DNA of 64,000 bases, taken from contig NZ_CP086594.1 of assembly GCF_020866845.1 (NCBI RefSeq), positions 434,001-498,000 of the forward strand. The letters run 5' to 3'. Below are positions 13,838 to 23,179 of the stretch, one piece after another. Made by a program: the position numbers and the translations under genes. The notes under the pieces were generated by a model that searched no databases, had not been told where the DNA came from, and was given only the letters and a program-made list of their open reading frames with translations. This DNA comes from Sphingomonas radiodurans. Lineage in GTDB: Bacteria > Pseudomonadota > Alphaproteobacteria > Sphingomonadales > Sphingomonadaceae. Position 1 is the first letter of the stretch. Each line of letters begins with the position of its first letter.

Positions 13838-14316
13838 CTTTCAAGCCCCTCCCCTTCAGGGGAGGGGTTGGGGTGGGGGCTGTCCGCGACAACCGCCCGC
13901 GCGTGGAGCGCGGTACGGATGAGCGCGGCAACGCCTTCGAGGTTGGTCATTACATCGGTGTTGCTGATGTGCAGTACGCGCAAGCCGTGTGCAGCCAGCG
14001 CGGCGTCGCGGCGACGATCAGCGTCGAGCTCATGCGTGTCGCCGTCGACTTCGATCACCAGCTTCGCAGCGGGGCAGAGGAAGTCGGCGGTGTGCTGGCC
14101 GATCACCGCTTGGCGGCGAAACTTGAAACCGTCGAGCTGCGAGTTCGACAGGATGAGCCACAGGCGCTTTTCCGGCGCGGTCGGTTGGGGGCGCATGTTG
14201 TGGGCGCGGTCGTTCAGGCTGGCGATGGTATTCGCGGAGAGGCCCCACCCCCGGCCCCTCCCCTGAAGGGGAGGGGAGTTGGTGCGCCTTGCCTCGTCGG
14301 TCGGCGTCAGGGTCAT
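13834..14316 (-). CDS. DUF559 endonuclease-like protein inserted in the suf operon
   Basis: A 160-residue protein with a DUF559 domain, a family with a Vsr/restriction-endonuclease-like fold. The likely active-site residues are visible: Asp78 in HTADFLCP and Glu89/Asp91 in VIEVDGDTH, with [11 protein letters not shown] after them. Residues 13-27 ([15 protein letters not shown]) and the last fifteen residues are translated repeat DNA, because the two ends of the gene lie in inverted copies of a family B repeat. The ATG overlaps the sufB stop and the stop overlaps the sufC ATG. The family's substrate is not established; a role in Fe-S assembly is not implied by the domain. Confidence 0.88.
13844..13890. 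repeat. Family B repeat, arm at the 3' end of the DUF559 gene
   Basis: The sequence AAGCCCCTCCCCTTCAGGGG continues as AGGGGTTGGGGTGGGGG. It encodes the last residues of the DUF559 protein and supplies the purine-rich stretch before the sufC start. An inverted copy is at 14235-14281. Confidence 0.8.
14235..14281. repeat. Family B repeat, inverted arm at the 5' end of the DUF559 gene
   Basis: Plus-strand sequence GAGAGGCCCCACCCCCGGCC leads into CCTCCCCTGAAGGGGAGGGG. It is an inverted copy of the element at 13844-13890, so the DUF559 domain sits between two oppositely oriented arms about 345 bases apart. A related pair of arms is found at 40651-40752. Confidence 0.8.
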
Positions 14317-15776
14317 CCCACCGAACCCTCCAACGAAATCCCCAGCAACTTCTGCGCCTCGACCGCGAACTCCATCGGGAGCTGCTGCAGCACTTCGCGC
14401 GCGAAGCCGTTGACGATCAGCGCCACCGCCGCTTCGCTGTCGAGGCCGCGCGACATGGCGTAGAACAACTGGTCTTCGCTGATCTTCGAGGTGGTCGCCT
14501 CGTGCTCGATCTGCGCGCTCGGGTTGCGAACTTCGATGTACGGGATGGTGTGCGCGCCGCACTGGTCGCCGAGCAGCAGCGAATCGCACTGGGTGAAGTT
14601 GCGCACGCCCTCGGCAGTGGGGGCGACGCGCACCAGGCCGCGGTACGTGTTGTCCGAGCGGCCGGCGCTGATGCCCTTCGACACGATCGTCGATCGGGTG
14701 TTTTTGCCCAAGTGGATCATCTTGGTGCCGGTATCGGCCTGCTGGCGGTTGTTCGTCACGGCGACCGAGTAGAATTCACCGACGCTGCCGTCGCCGAGCA
14801 GCACGCACGACGGGTATTTCCACGTTACGGCGCTGCCGGTTTCGACCTGCGTCCAGCTCACCTTGCTGTTCTTGCCCTGGCAAAGCGCGCGCTTCGTGAC
14901 GAAATTGTAGATGCCGCCGACGCCATTCTCGTCGCCGGGATACCAATTCTGCACGGTCGAATATTTGATCTCGGCATCGTCGAGCGTGATCAGCTCGACG
15001 ACCGCAGCATGGAGCTGGTTCTCGTCGCGCATCGGGGCGGTGCAGCCTTCGAGGTACGAGACGTACGACCCCTTGTCGGCGATGATCAGCGTGCGTTCGA
15101 ACTGGCCGGTATTCTCGGCGTTGATGCGGAAATAGGTGCTCAGCTCCATCGGGCAGCGCACGCCTTCGGGGATGTACACGAAGGTGCCGTCGGAGAAGAC
15201 CGCGCTGTTGAGCGTCGCGAAGTAATTGTCGTGCTGCGGCACAACCTTGCCGAGCCACTTCTTCACCATCTCGGGATATTCGCGGATCGCTTCCGAGATC
15301 GACAGGAAGATGACGCCAGCGGCCTTCAGCTCGGCGCGGAAGGTGGTGGCGACCGAGACGCTGTCGAACACCGCGTCGACCGCGATGCGACGCGCGCCCT
15401 CGACGCCGGCGAGCACTTCCTGCTCGGCGATCGGGATGCCGAGCTTTTCATAGGTGCGACGAATTTCGGGATCGAGTTCGTCGAGCGAGGCGATCGTCTT
15501 CTTCTGCGTCGGCTCCGCGTAATAATACGCGTCCTGATAGTCGATCGGCGGGATGTTGAGCTTCGACCAATTGGGCGATTCCATCGTCAGCCACTTGCGG
15601 TAGGCCTTCAGGCGCCAGTCGAGCATCCATTCGGGCTCGTTCTTCTTGGCGGAGATGTACCGCACCGTGTCTTCGGTCAGGCCCTTAGGCGCGAAGTCGG
15701 TCTCGACGTCGGTCGCGAAACCCCATTCGTACTTCTTGGACACGGCGGCGAGCGCCTCGGCATTCTTCACGGCCAT
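14313..15776 (-). CDS. sufB: Fe-S cluster assembly protein SufB
   Basis: A 487-residue scaffold subunit of SufBCD, where new clusters are assembled. The family pattern is seen throughout, from [18 protein letters not shown] near the start to the C-terminal [22 protein letters not shown] region, with conserved Cys and His/Glu ligands (for example [19 protein letters not shown]). It follows the Rrf2 regulator by one base and is the first structural gene of the operon. Length is typical. Confidence 0.96.
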   Translation of the reverse strand: MAVKNAEALAAVSKKYEWGFATDVETDFAPKGLTEDTVRYISAKKNEPEWMLDWRLKAYRKWLTMESPNWSKLNIPPIDYQDAYYYAEPTQKKTIASLDELDPEIRRTYEKLGIPIAEQEVLAGVEGARRIAVDAVFDSVSVATTFRAELKAAGVIFLSISEAIREYPEMVKKWLGKVVPQHDNYFATLNSAVFSDGTFVYIPEGVRCPMELSTYFRINAENTGQFERTLIIADKGSYVSYLEGCTAPMRDENQLHAAVVELITLDDAEIKYSTVQNWYPGDENGVGGIYNFVTKRALCQGKNSKVSWTQVETGSAVTWKYPSCVLLGDGSVGEFYSVAVTNNRQQADTGTKMIHLGKNTRSTIVSKGISAGRSDNTYRGLVRVAPTAEGVRNFTQCDSLLLGDQCGAHTIPYIEVRNPSAQIEHEATTSKISEDQLFYAMSRGLDSEAAVALIVNGFAREVLQQLPMEFAVEAQKLLGISLEGSVG

Positions 15777-15777
15777 T

Positions 15778-16245
15778 TCAGGCGTCCACCTTCATGTCAG
15801 TCGATGCGCGTTCCACGGCCTTGGCCGGGACGAGCGGGAGGGGAGTGGCGAGTTGCGTCAGCGAAACACCGGCGAGCGCGTCGCGCACCGCCCGGTTGAC
15901 GACCGACCAGTGCGGGCGGACGAGGCAGGTGCCGTCAAGCGCGCAATCGTGACGATCATTGTCGACGCAAGTGGTGAGGCCGATCGGCCCTTCGACCGCC
16001 TCGATCACGTCGGCGAGGCTGATAGCCGACGGCGGGCGCGAGAGGCGGAAGCCGCCGCCGGTGCCGCGCGTGCTTTCGATCAGCCCGGCGGCCGAGAGGC
16101 GACTGACCAGCTTCTGCGCGGTAGGGAGCGGCACGCCGGTTTCCTGCGCGAGGCTCGTCGCGTTGACGCGCGCCATGCCGCCGCAGTGGCGCGCCGCGGC
16201 GGTCATCATAACGACCGCATAATCGGCCAGGCTGGAGAGGCGCAT
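15778..16245 (-). CDS. Rrf2-family Fe-S regulator (IscR/SufR-like) of the suf operon
   Basis: A 155-residue winged-helix Rrf2 protein. Residues 1-66 form the DNA-binding part ([33 protein letters not shown]) and three cysteines, Cys93, Cys101 and Cys107, fit the [2Fe-2S] site of the IscR type. It is the first gene of the operon, one base before sufB, and is therefore very likely the operon's own cluster-sensing regulator. A perfect inverted repeat, AATCGGA-N9-TCCGATT, lies 16-39 bases upstream of its ATG. Confidence 0.92.
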   Translation of the reverse strand: MRLSSLADYAVVMMTAAARHCGGMARVNATSLAQETGVPLPTAQKLVSRLSAAGLIESTRGTGGGFRLSRPPSAISLADVIEAVEGPIGLTTCVDNDRHDCALDGTCLVRPHWSVVNRAVRDALAGVSLTQLATPLPLVPAKAVERASTDMKVDA

Positions 16246-16261
16246 TTGCGAATAATTCTCA

Positions 16262-16284
16262 AATCGGAGTAAATCGTTCCGATT
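16262..16284. promoter_or_regulatory. Candidate operator of the suf operon
   Basis: Perfect 7-base arms AATCGGA and TCCGATT separated by nine bases, just upstream of the Rrf2 gene start at 16245. The flanks extend the symmetry partly (CTCA on one side, TGAG on the other). The position overlaps the expected promoter and fits autoregulation by the Rrf2 protein. The sequence does not match any binding site I can name with confidence. Confidence 0.55.
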
Positions 16285-16321
16285 GTGAGATGGGCCTTTA
16301 CGTGGGCAAAATCAACCGCGT

Positions 16322-17173
16322 TCAGGTGTCCGAAATGATCGGATGGACCTGGCCGGCGAGCGCGTGACGCTGGCTGATCGTTAGCTGCGCGAGCAAGGTC
16401 GGCTGTTCGCGCATCTGCCGCGGCGTGAGGCCGGTGAAGCGCTTGAGCTCGCGGATCAGATGCGACTGATCGTAGAAGCCGTCCTCGATCAGCGTATCGA
16501 GCGATGCGCTGCCGCTGGCGAGTGCGGAGGCGGCGCGCAGCGCGCGATATTTGCGGGCAAGCACTTTGGGCGGGGCGCCGTACAGCGCGTTGCAGCGCCG
16601 CTCGACCTGGCGGCGCGAGAGGCCGGTGGTGGTGACCAGCTCGTCGAGATCGGGCGAGGCGCTGCCGGCGAGCCACGCATCGATGCGGCGCGCGAAATCG
16701 AGCGAGCGCGAGGCATCGTCGTGAAGCGAGCGGCGGACGAAATCGGCGGCGATGTCGATCCGGGCGTCGATATCGTCGGTCGCGCGCATCGCGTCGGCCG
16801 CAATGCTGATGCCCTCGCCGAACGCGACGACGCCGTCGATTGCACGATTGATCATCGCCGACGCCTCGATCCCGAGCAGCGCGATCCAGCCAGCCGGCTG
16901 CAGCCCCATGCCGACGACGACGAGCGGACCATCGGCGCGCGTGTTGATCGCGCCAGTCGTCGCGCCGACGACGTGGAGCATCGGCGCTTCCTGCCGCGTG
17001 CCGTCTGGAAAGCCGTAAGAGGCGCGGCCGGGCGACAGGCGAAACCGCAGCTGCGCGTGATCGGCGCGCTCAACATCCTCGAACAATGGGATATTTGCGG
17101 TGAAGTGATAGAATAGAGTGACGTAGGGCTGCAAATCCTCGGGCGGAACCCGATAGTCCAGCTTCACATCCAT
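16322..17173 (-). CDS. AraC-family transcriptional regulator
   Basis: A 283-residue regulator with two AraC helix-turn-helix units in its C-terminal part (DELVTTTGLSRRQVERRCNALYG and LIEDGFYDQSHLIRELKRFTGLTPRQM). The N-terminal 150 residues resemble the DUF6597-type ligand domain seen in similar regulators, with no known ligand. The frame continues to a TTG at 17218, but I prefer the ATG at 17173, which starts just after a GGGGCGGGC stretch. It is transcribed away from pyrD and its target is unknown. Confidence 0.85.
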   Translation of the reverse strand: MDVKLDYRVPPEDLQPYVTLFYHFTANIPLFEDVERADHAQLRFRLSPGRASYGFPDGTRQEAPMLHVVGATTGAINTRADGPLVVVGMGLQPAGWIALLGIEASAMINRAIDGVVAFGEGISIAADAMRATDDIDARIDIAADFVRRSLHDDASRSLDFARRIDAWLAGSASPDLDELVTTTGLSRRQVERRCNALYGAPPKVLARKYRALRAASALASGSASLDTLIEDGFYDQSHLIRELKRFTGLTPRQMREQPTLLAQLTISQRHALAGQVHPIISDT

Positions 17174-17232
17174 CACAGTGCCCGCCCCGTTTCCCCGAGC
17201 GGGCAATACGCTTTTCAAAACAACATGAAAAG

Positions 17233-17260
17233 TGGCTCGGCCGCCTAAACGGCCGAGCCA
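17233..17260 (-). terminator. Strong hairpin, possible minus-strand terminator
   Basis: Perfect 11-base arms TGGCTCGGCCG and CGGCCGAGCCA around a six-base loop. On the minus strand the stem is followed by CTTTTCATG, a short T run. No minus-strand gene ends here, so if it is a terminator it would end an unannotated transcript from the gap before pyrD; otherwise it may lie in the AraC gene leader. Confidence 0.4.
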
Positions 17261-17341
17261 GAGGAAAGAGCCCCCGGAATGGGAGCCCTTCGGGTCGCAA
17301 CGCCGTTAAAGACTCGTTTTGACGCCGCGTATTGGACAGAT

Positions 17342-17371
17342 CCGACATTTACGTCGGGGGAAACCGACATT
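17342..17371 (+). promoter_or_regulatory. Alternative hairpin motif upstream of pyrD
   Basis: The octamer CCGACATT occurs twice, 22 bases apart, with GTCGG between them. GTCGG can pair with either copy of CCGAC, giving two mutually exclusive small hairpins 45-75 bases before the pyrD ATG. Such an arrangement could act as a leader switch or as a binding site with repeated half-sites. Only the sequence pattern is seen. Confidence 0.3.
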
Positions 17372-17416
17372 GCGCATCCGCTTGATTCTGCACGCGGCTT
17401 ATGAGCAGCGGGGGCG

Positions 17417-18445
17417 ATGAGCTTTCTCCTGCGACCTGCCCTGTTCGCGCTCGACGCCGAACGTGCACACCGGCTGACGATTCGTGCGCTTGGCGCCTGG
17501 GGCCTGGCCGGGGCGCCGGGCGGGCAGCAGATGAACGATCCGATTTTGCGCAGCCGCGTCGCCGGAATAGACTTCGCCAACCCGATGGGAGTCGCCGCCG
17601 GGATCGACAAGGATGGCGAAGCGGTGACCGGGCTCCACGCGCTGGGGTTCGGCGCGGTCGAAGTGGGCACGCTGACGCCACTGCCGCAGCCGGGCAATCC
17701 CAAGCCGCGGCTGTTCCGGCTCGTCGCGGACAAGGGCGTGATCAATCGCATGGGCTTCAACAATGGCGGGCTGGCGGCGGCGCTGGCACGGCTGCCGGCG
17801 AAGCGCCGCGGCGTGCTGGGGCTGAACGTCGGCGCCAACAAGGACGCCGCGGATCGAGTCGCGGATTACGTCGCGGGCGTCACGGCGGCGGCGCGCGTTG
17901 CCAACTACGTAACGATCAATGTCAGTTCACCCAACACACCCGGATTGCGTGACTTGCAGCACGGGACCGCATTGCGCGATCTGCTGGCGGCGACGAGACT
18001 TGCGGCGGGCGAGCGGCCATTGTTCCTGAAGATCGCGCCCGATCTCGAGCCGAGCGCGATCGACGATATCGCACGCGCGGTGATCGATCACCGGCTCGAT
18101 GCGCTGATCGTCGGCAACACGACCGTATCGCGCCCGCCGCTCGCGTCGCCGCACGCGGGCGAAAAGGGTGGGCTGTCGGGCGCGCCGCTTGCCGCGCTCG
18201 CGCGCCAGCGGCTGAGCGACTTCCGCCGCGCGACTGGCGGCGCGATCCCGCTGATCACGGCGGGGGGGATCGACGGTGGAGCGGAGGCCTATGCGCGGAT
18301 CCGCGCGGGGGCGAGCCTGGTGCAGCTGTACAGCGCGATGGCCTATGGCGGGCCAGCCTTGCCGATGCGGCTGCTGCACGAGCTGGCGGCGCTGCTGCGG
18401 CGCGATGGGTTCGCGAGCGTCGGCGAGGCGGTCGGCACAGGTTGA
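17417..18445 (+). CDS. pyrD: Dihydroorotate dehydrogenase (quinone)
   Basis: A 342-residue class 2 dihydroorotate dehydrogenase, which oxidises dihydroorotate to orotate in pyrimidine synthesis and passes electrons to quinone at the membrane. Visible family motifs are NPMGVAAGIDKDGEA, NRMGFNNGG, INVSSPNTPGLRDLQ with the catalytic serine region, and the FMN-binding ITAGGIDGG near residue 280. The N-terminal amphipathic segment (LLRPALFALDAERAHRLTI) fits membrane association. Ggt follows 31 bases downstream. Confidence 0.95.
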   Translation: MSFLLRPALFALDAERAHRLTIRALGAWGLAGAPGGQQMNDPILRSRVAGIDFANPMGVAAGIDKDGEAVTGLHALGFGAVEVGTLTPLPQPGNPKPRLFRLVADKGVINRMGFNNGGLAAALARLPAKRRGVLGLNVGANKDAADRVADYVAGVTAAARVANYVTINVSSPNTPGLRDLQHGTALRDLLAATRLAAGERPLFLKIAPDLEPSAIDDIARAVIDHRLDALIVGNTTVSRPPLASPHAGEKGGLSGAPLAALARQRLSDFRRATGGAIPLITAGGIDGGAEAYARIRAGASLVQLYSAMAYGGPALPMRLLHELAALLRRDGFASVGEAVGTG

Positions 18446-18476
18446 CCTTGCGGAAGCCGCCGATAGGGTCCGCGAC

Positions 18477-20201
18477 ATGAAAAGATTGCTGGCGCTCGTA
18501 GCGCTGATCGCCCCGATCCCCGCCCTCGCGCAGGGCATGGTCACGTCCGCCGATCCGCGGGCGACCGAAGCGGGGCAGGAGATCCTGCGCGCCGGGGGAT
18601 CGGCGGCGGACGCGGCGATGGCGATGATGCTGGCGCTGACGGTGGTCGAGCCGCAATCGAGCGGGATCGGCGGCGGCGGGTTCCTGTTGCATCAATCGGC
18701 CAAGGGGCCGCTCGAGACGATCGACGGGCGCGAGAAAGCCCCGATGGCAGCGACGCCGCAGCGCTTTGTCGGGACCGACGGCAAGCCCCTGCCCCACATC
18801 CAGGCATTTCCCGGCGGCAAGTCGGTCGGCGTGCCGGGCAATATCCGGCTGGCGGCGCTGGCGAACAAGAAATGGGGCAAGCTGCCGTGGAAAGCGCTGT
18901 TCGCGCCGGCGATCCGGCTGGCGGAGGGTGGCTACAAAATAACGCGCCCGATGGCGGCCGCGAGCGCAAACCTGTCGCCGCTGTGGGCCGGCAGTAGCAC
19001 GGCGGTGGCGGGGCCAGAGGGCGGAACCTCGACCGGCACCGGCGCAGCGTCGGGTCGCTTCCCGCAAATCGCGGCGCTCTACACACAGGGCGGCAAGCCG
19101 CTCGCAGAAGGCGCGACGGTGAAGAACCCGGCGCTCGCTAAGCTGCTGCGACGGATCGCGAAGGAAGGCCCGAACGCCTTCTACACCGGCGAGAATGCGA
19201 AAGCGCTGATCGGCGCGGTGACCACAACCGGCGTCGCGCCGAGCGACATGACCATAAAGGATCTGACCGCCTATCAAGCCAAGGAGCGCGCGCCGGTGTG
19301 CGGCATGTATCGCACCTATCGCGTCTGCGGCATGGGGCCGCCATCGTCGGGCGCGACCACGGTGTTGCAAATCCTGGGGATGGTCGAGCGCTTCGACATG
19401 GCGAAGCTCGGCAAGGATTCGCCGGTGGCGTGGCACGTGATCGGCGAGGCGATGCAGCTCGCCTATGCCGATCGGGAAAAGTACGTCGCCGACACCGACT
19501 TCGTCGAGGTGCCGGTCGCCGGGCTGATTGATCGCGGCTATATTGCGCAACGATCGGGGCTGATCGCGCTGGACAAGGCGCGCAACAGCTATGAGGCTGG
19601 GACGCCGCCCGGTGCGAAGCCCCGTACCGCGGCGGAGCAGCGCGAGGTGCCGGGGACGACGCACTTCATCGCAGTGGATCGTGCCGGCGATATCGCGACG
19701 ATGACCTCGACTGTCGAAGGCCCGTTTGGCAGCCAGCTGATCGCCAACGGCTTTGTCCTCAACAACGAGCTGACCGATTTCACCTCTGCGCCCGAGAGGG
19801 ACGGCGCGCCGGTGGCCAATCGCGTCCAGCCGGGCAAGCGGCCGCTATCGTCGATGGCGCCGACGATCGTCTATGACGCGAGCGGCGCGCCGGTGTTTAC
19901 GGTCGGTGCGGCGGGCGGCAAGACGATCATCATGCAGGTGGCCAAGGCGATCATCGCGCATCTCGACTGGAAACTGCCTGCGCGCGAGGCGATCGGGCTT
20001 GGGCTGATGTATTTCAACCGCGACGGGCTGGTGCTGGAACAGGGCACTAGCCTGCCGGCGATGCAGCCAGCGCTGAAGGCGATGGGGCACAAGGTGTCGG
20101 TGGGCAGGCTGGGGCTGAAGGCCAATGCGGCGGAGAAGACGGCGGCGGGCTGGGTCGGCGCAGCCGATCCGCGTGGTGTCGGCACGGCGCTGCGCGAGTG
20201 A
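18477..20201 (+). CDS. ggt: Gamma-glutamyltransferase, periplasmic
   Basis: A 574-residue GGT of the Ntn-hydrolase class that cleaves gamma-glutamyl bonds such as those of glutathione. A signal peptide (MKRLLALVALIAPIPALA) precedes the mature protein. The self-cleavage and nucleophile motif is PGTTHFIAVD, with the nucleophile at about Thr394, followed by the substrate loop STVEGPFGSQL and LNNELTDFT. I chose the ATG at 18477 because it gives the signal peptide; the longer frame upstream is pyrD overlap. It may be co-transcribed with pyrD. Confidence 0.93.
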   Translation: MKRLLALVALIAPIPALAQGMVTSADPRATEAGQEILRAGGSAADAAMAMMLALTVVEPQSSGIGGGGFLLHQSAKGPLETIDGREKAPMAATPQRFVGTDGKPLPHIQAFPGGKSVGVPGNIRLAALANKKWGKLPWKALFAPAIRLAEGGYKITRPMAAASANLSPLWAGSSTAVAGPEGGTSTGTGAASGRFPQIAALYTQGGKPLAEGATVKNPALAKLLRRIAKEGPNAFYTGENAKALIGAVTTTGVAPSDMTIKDLTAYQAKERAPVCGMYRTYRVCGMGPPSSGATTVLQILGMVERFDMAKLGKDSPVAWHVIGEAMQLAYADREKYVADTDFVEVPVAGLIDRGYIAQRSGLIALDKARNSYEAGTPPGAKPRTAAEQREVPGTTHFIAVDRAGDIATMTSTVEGPFGSQLIANGFVLNNELTDFTSAPERDGAPVANRVQPGKRPLSSMAPTIVYDASGAPVFTVGAAGGKTIIMQVAKAIIAHLDWKLPAREAIGLGLMYFNRDGLVLEQGTSLPAMQPALKAMGHKVSVGRLGLKANAAEKTAAGWVGAADPRGVGTALRE

Positions 20202-20215
20202 TATAAGACTATAAT

Positions 20216-20362
20216 AATCCTCCCTGAACTTGTTCGGGGAGGGGGACCGCCCGCGAAGCGGGTGGTGGAGGGGCTGGCGGGTTGCGACCGTTTCGCCAAG
20301 ACAGCCCCTCCACCATCGCTACGCGACGGTCCCCCTCCCCGAGCGAAGCTCAGGGAGGAATT
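20216..20362. repeat. Dispersed inverted repeat, family A (copy 4)
   Basis: A 147-base inverted repeat from AATCCTCCCTGAAC to CTCAGGGAGGAATT in the 170-base gap between ggt and the acyl-CoA synthetase gene. It ends just before GAGGGG, the likely Shine-Dalgarno sequence of the next gene. It may act as a processing or termination structure after ggt. Confidence 0.85.
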
Positions 20363-20374
20363 AGAGGGGCCTGA

Positions 20375-22162
20375 ATGCGCACGCTCGAACATTTTCCGAA
20401 TCTCGTCACGATGTTCTTCACGCGGGCGCGAGAACGGGGCGATGCGCCGTTCCTGTGGGCGAAGCGCGATGGCGCGTGGCAGCCGATCAGCTGGGCCGAG
20501 GCGGCGCGGCAAGTGGCGAGCCTTGCCTCAGCGCTGAAGGCGCAAGGGCTGCAGCCGGGCGACCGCGTGATGCTGGTGAGCGAGAACCGGCCCGAATGGT
20601 GCCTTAGCGATCTGGCGATCATGGCTGCTGGCTGCGTGACGGTGCCGACCTATATCACCAACACCGAGCGCGATCATGCGCATGTGATCGAGAATTCAGG
20701 CGCGCGCGCGGTAATCGTCTCGACGCAAAAGCTGGCCGACGTGCTGCTGCGCGCAGTGCTGCGCACGACGCACATCGAGACGGTGGTGGCGATCGAGTCG
20801 CTACGACCGCGGCCATCGGGGGTGCGTAGCTGCAGCTGGCACGCGCTGATCGAGGAGCATCCGACCGATGCAGCGACGGTCGCGGCGCAGGCGACCTTCA
20901 CCCGCGCCGATACCGCCTGCATCATCTACACATCTGGCACGGGCGGCGCGCCGCGCGGCGTGATGCAGCATCATGGCGCGATCCTGCACAATGTCGCCGG
21001 ATGCGCGAACAGCATTTCCGAGGACATCGGCTGGGACGACGAAGTGTTCCTGTCGTTCCTGCCGCTCAGCCACGCCTACGAGCATACCGGCGGGCAGTTC
21101 GTGCCGGTCGGCATGGGCGGTCAGATCTATTATGCGGAGAGTCTCGAGAAGCTCGCCGCGAACATGGAGGAGACGCGACCGACGATCATGTTCGTCGTGC
21201 CACGGCTGTTCGAGGTGCTGCGCACGCGGATCAGCAAGGCGATCGCCAAGCAGGGCGGGATCACCGAACGGCTGTTGCACGCCGCGCTCGATATCGGGGC
21301 GAAGCGCGAGGCTGGCACGCTGCGGCTGATCGACCGGCCTAAGGCGCTTATCGTCGACAAGGTATTCAAGCAACGGATCGCGCAGAAGTTCGGCGGTCGG
21401 ATGAAGGCGATGATCTCGGGCGGCGCGCCGTTGACGCCCGAGGTGGGGGTGTTCTTCCAGTCGCTCGGGGTCACCTTCCTGCAAGGCTATGGGCAGACCG
21501 AATCAGGACCGGTTATCTCGTGCAACCGCCCCAAGGCGGGGGTGACGATGGACGGCGTCGGGCCGCCGCTGGCCGATACTGAGGTGCGGATCGCGGCGGA
21601 CGGCGAGATCCTGGTGCGCGGCGAACTCGTGATGCACGGCTATTGGCGCAACCCGGCCGAAACCGCGCGGGTGCTGCAGGACGGCTGGCTGCACACCGGC
21701 GACATCGGCGTGTTCGACGCGGCCGGGCGGCTGAAGATCACTGATCGCAAGAAAGATCTGATCATCAACGACAAGGGCGACAATGTCGCGCCGCAGAAGG
21801 TGGAGGGCATGCTCACGCTGCAGCCCGAGATCATGCAGGCGATGATCGCGGGGGATCGCAAGCCGCATATGGTTGCGGTGATCGTGCCCGATCCGGAGTG
21901 GACGCAGGAGTTCTGCGCCGCGACCGGAACCAAGTGCGATTTCGCCGGGCTATCGGAGAATGCCGACTATCGTGCTGCGATCGGGCGCGCGGTGGAGCGG
22001 ACCAACAAGGATCTGTCGGTCATCGAGCGGGTGCGGCGGTTTATCCTCGCCGATGGCCCGTTCACGATCGAGAACGAGCAACTGACACCAAGCTTGAAGA
22101 TCCGCCGGCATGTGCTGCGGCAGGTTTATGGCGAGCGGCTGGACGCGTTGTACAAGGGGTGA
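20375..22162 (+). CDS. AMP-dependent long-chain acyl-CoA synthetase
   Basis: A 595-residue ANL-superfamily adenylate-forming enzyme that activates a fatty acid to its CoA thioester. The P-loop-like motif YTSGTGGAPRGVM is near residue 186, with GYGQTESGPVISCN and LHTGDIGVFDAAGRLKITDRKKD further on. It is most like FadD15/long-chain types. GAGGGG lies five bases before the ATG. The chain-length preference cannot be read from sequence. Confidence 0.9.
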   Translation: MRTLEHFPNLVTMFFTRARERGDAPFLWAKRDGAWQPISWAEAARQVASLASALKAQGLQPGDRVMLVSENRPEWCLSDLAIMAAGCVTVPTYITNTERDHAHVIENSGARAVIVSTQKLADVLLRAVLRTTHIETVVAIESLRPRPSGVRSCSWHALIEEHPTDAATVAAQATFTRADTACIIYTSGTGGAPRGVMQHHGAILHNVAGCANSISEDIGWDDEVFLSFLPLSHAYEHTGGQFVPVGMGGQIYYAESLEKLAANMEETRPTIMFVVPRLFEVLRTRISKAIAKQGGITERLLHAALDIGAKREAGTLRLIDRPKALIVDKVFKQRIAQKFGGRMKAMISGGAPLTPEVGVFFQSLGVTFLQGYGQTESGPVISCNRPKAGVTMDGVGPPLADTEVRIAADGEILVRGELVMHGYWRNPAETARVLQDGWLHTGDIGVFDAAGRLKITDRKKDLIINDKGDNVAPQKVEGMLTLQPEIMQAMIAGDRKPHMVAVIVPDPEWTQEFCAATGTKCDFAGLSENADYRAAIGRAVERTNKDLSVIERVRRFILADGPFTIENEQLTPSLKIRRHVLRQVYGERLDALYKG

Positions 22163-22164
22163 GC

Positions 22165-22195
22165 AATCCTCCCCGAGCATATCTCGGGGAGGATT
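22165..22195. terminator. Perfect hairpin between convergent genes, minimal family A repeat
   Basis: Thirteen-base arms AATCCTCCCCGAG and CTCGGGGAGGATT around the loop CATAT, placed two bases after the acyl-CoA synthetase stop and six before the convergent enoyl-CoA hydratase stop. It is a short relative of the family A repeats and is well placed to end transcription in both directions, although there is no long T tract. Confidence 0.65.
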
Positions 22196-22201
22196 AACCA
22201 C

Positions 22202-23047
22202 TCACCCCTCCCACCACGGATAGCCTGGCGGCATGTCGGTCGCGATGCGGCCGGGGAAGCTCGGGGCGCGTTTGTCGAGGAAAGCGGCGACGCCTTCGCG
22301 CACGTCTGGGCCGGCACCGAGCGTCATCGCGAAGCGGCCGTCGACAGCGAGCGCGGTTGCGGGGGACGGCTCGCCGGCGAAGCGCCACAGCATCTGGCGG
22401 GTGAGCGCGATCGAGACGGGGGCGGTGTTGTCGGCGATCTCGCGCGCGATTTCCTGCGCGCGGGCGAGCAGCGCGTCTGAAGGGACGACTTCGCTGACGA
22501 GGCCGCCGGCGAGCGCCTCGGCGGCGTCGAAGATCCGGCCCGAGAGGCACCAGCGCAATGCCTGCGGCAGGCCGACGACCTGCGGCAGGAACCATGCGCT
22601 GCCGGCCTCGGGCACCAAGCCGCGGCGCGCGAAGACGAAGCCGAAGCGCGCGGCGTCGCTCGCGATGCGGATGTCGCACGGCAGGGTGAGCGTCGCGCCG
22701 ACGCCGACCGCGGCGCCGTTGATCGCGGCGATCGTCGGCTTGGTGCTCTCGAACAAGGCGCCGACGAAGCCGCCGCCTTCCTCGCGCGGGCGATCCGCCG
22801 AGGTAAAGTTCGGCCCGGCCCCGTTGAAGCTGTCGGCACCGCCCGAGATATCCGCACCCGCGCAAAAGCCGCGACCCTCGCCAGTGACGATGATCGCGCG
22901 CACGGCATCGTCGGCGCCGGCTTCGCGGATCGCGGCGGCGAGCTCGATCCCCATGATCGCGGTGTAGGCGTTTAGCTTATCGGGACGAGCTAACGTGATC
23001 GTCGCGACAGGGCCGTCGACGGCATAATGGATTTGTTCGTAAGGCAT
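22202..23047 (-). CDS. Enoyl-CoA hydratase/isomerase family protein
   Basis: A 281-residue crotonase-fold protein, probably acting in fatty acid or carboxylic acid degradation. The oxyanion-hole motifs are AGADIS (GRGFCAGADISGG) and INGAAVGVGATLTLPCDIR; the second catalytic glutamate region is RGLVPEAGSAWFLP. The ATG at 23047 has GGGAGGAGA upstream and begins the family N-terminus MPYEQIHYAVDG. It faces the acyl-CoA synthetase gene, which is consistent with a shared role in fatty acid use. Confidence 0.9.
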   Translation of the reverse strand: MPYEQIHYAVDGPVATITLARPDKLNAYTAIMGIELAAAIREAGADDAVRAIIVTGEGRGFCAGADISGGADSFNGAGPNFTSADRPREEGGGFVGALFESTKPTIAAINGAAVGVGATLTLPCDIRIASDAARFGFVFARRGLVPEAGSAWFLPQVVGLPQALRWCLSGRIFDAAEALAGGLVSEVVPSDALLARAQEIAREIADNTAPVSIALTRQMLWRFAGEPSPATALAVDGRFAMTLGAGPDVREGVAAFLDKRAPSFPGRIATDMPPGYPWWEG

Positions 23048-23179
23048 CGGCTCTCCTCCCGCGGATCGCATCGTCCGCTTTTGCCGATGCATAACCCGCT
23101 GCCGGGCGAAGCGCCATGCGGTGGCTGGCACCCGCCAAAGCGGCTTCCGCCGGTCGCCCGCTGCGACTAACTGGGCGTC

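Noticed and set aside
14289..15899. Open frame of 536 codons antisense to sufB
   Set aside because: Shadow of sufB; no family features.
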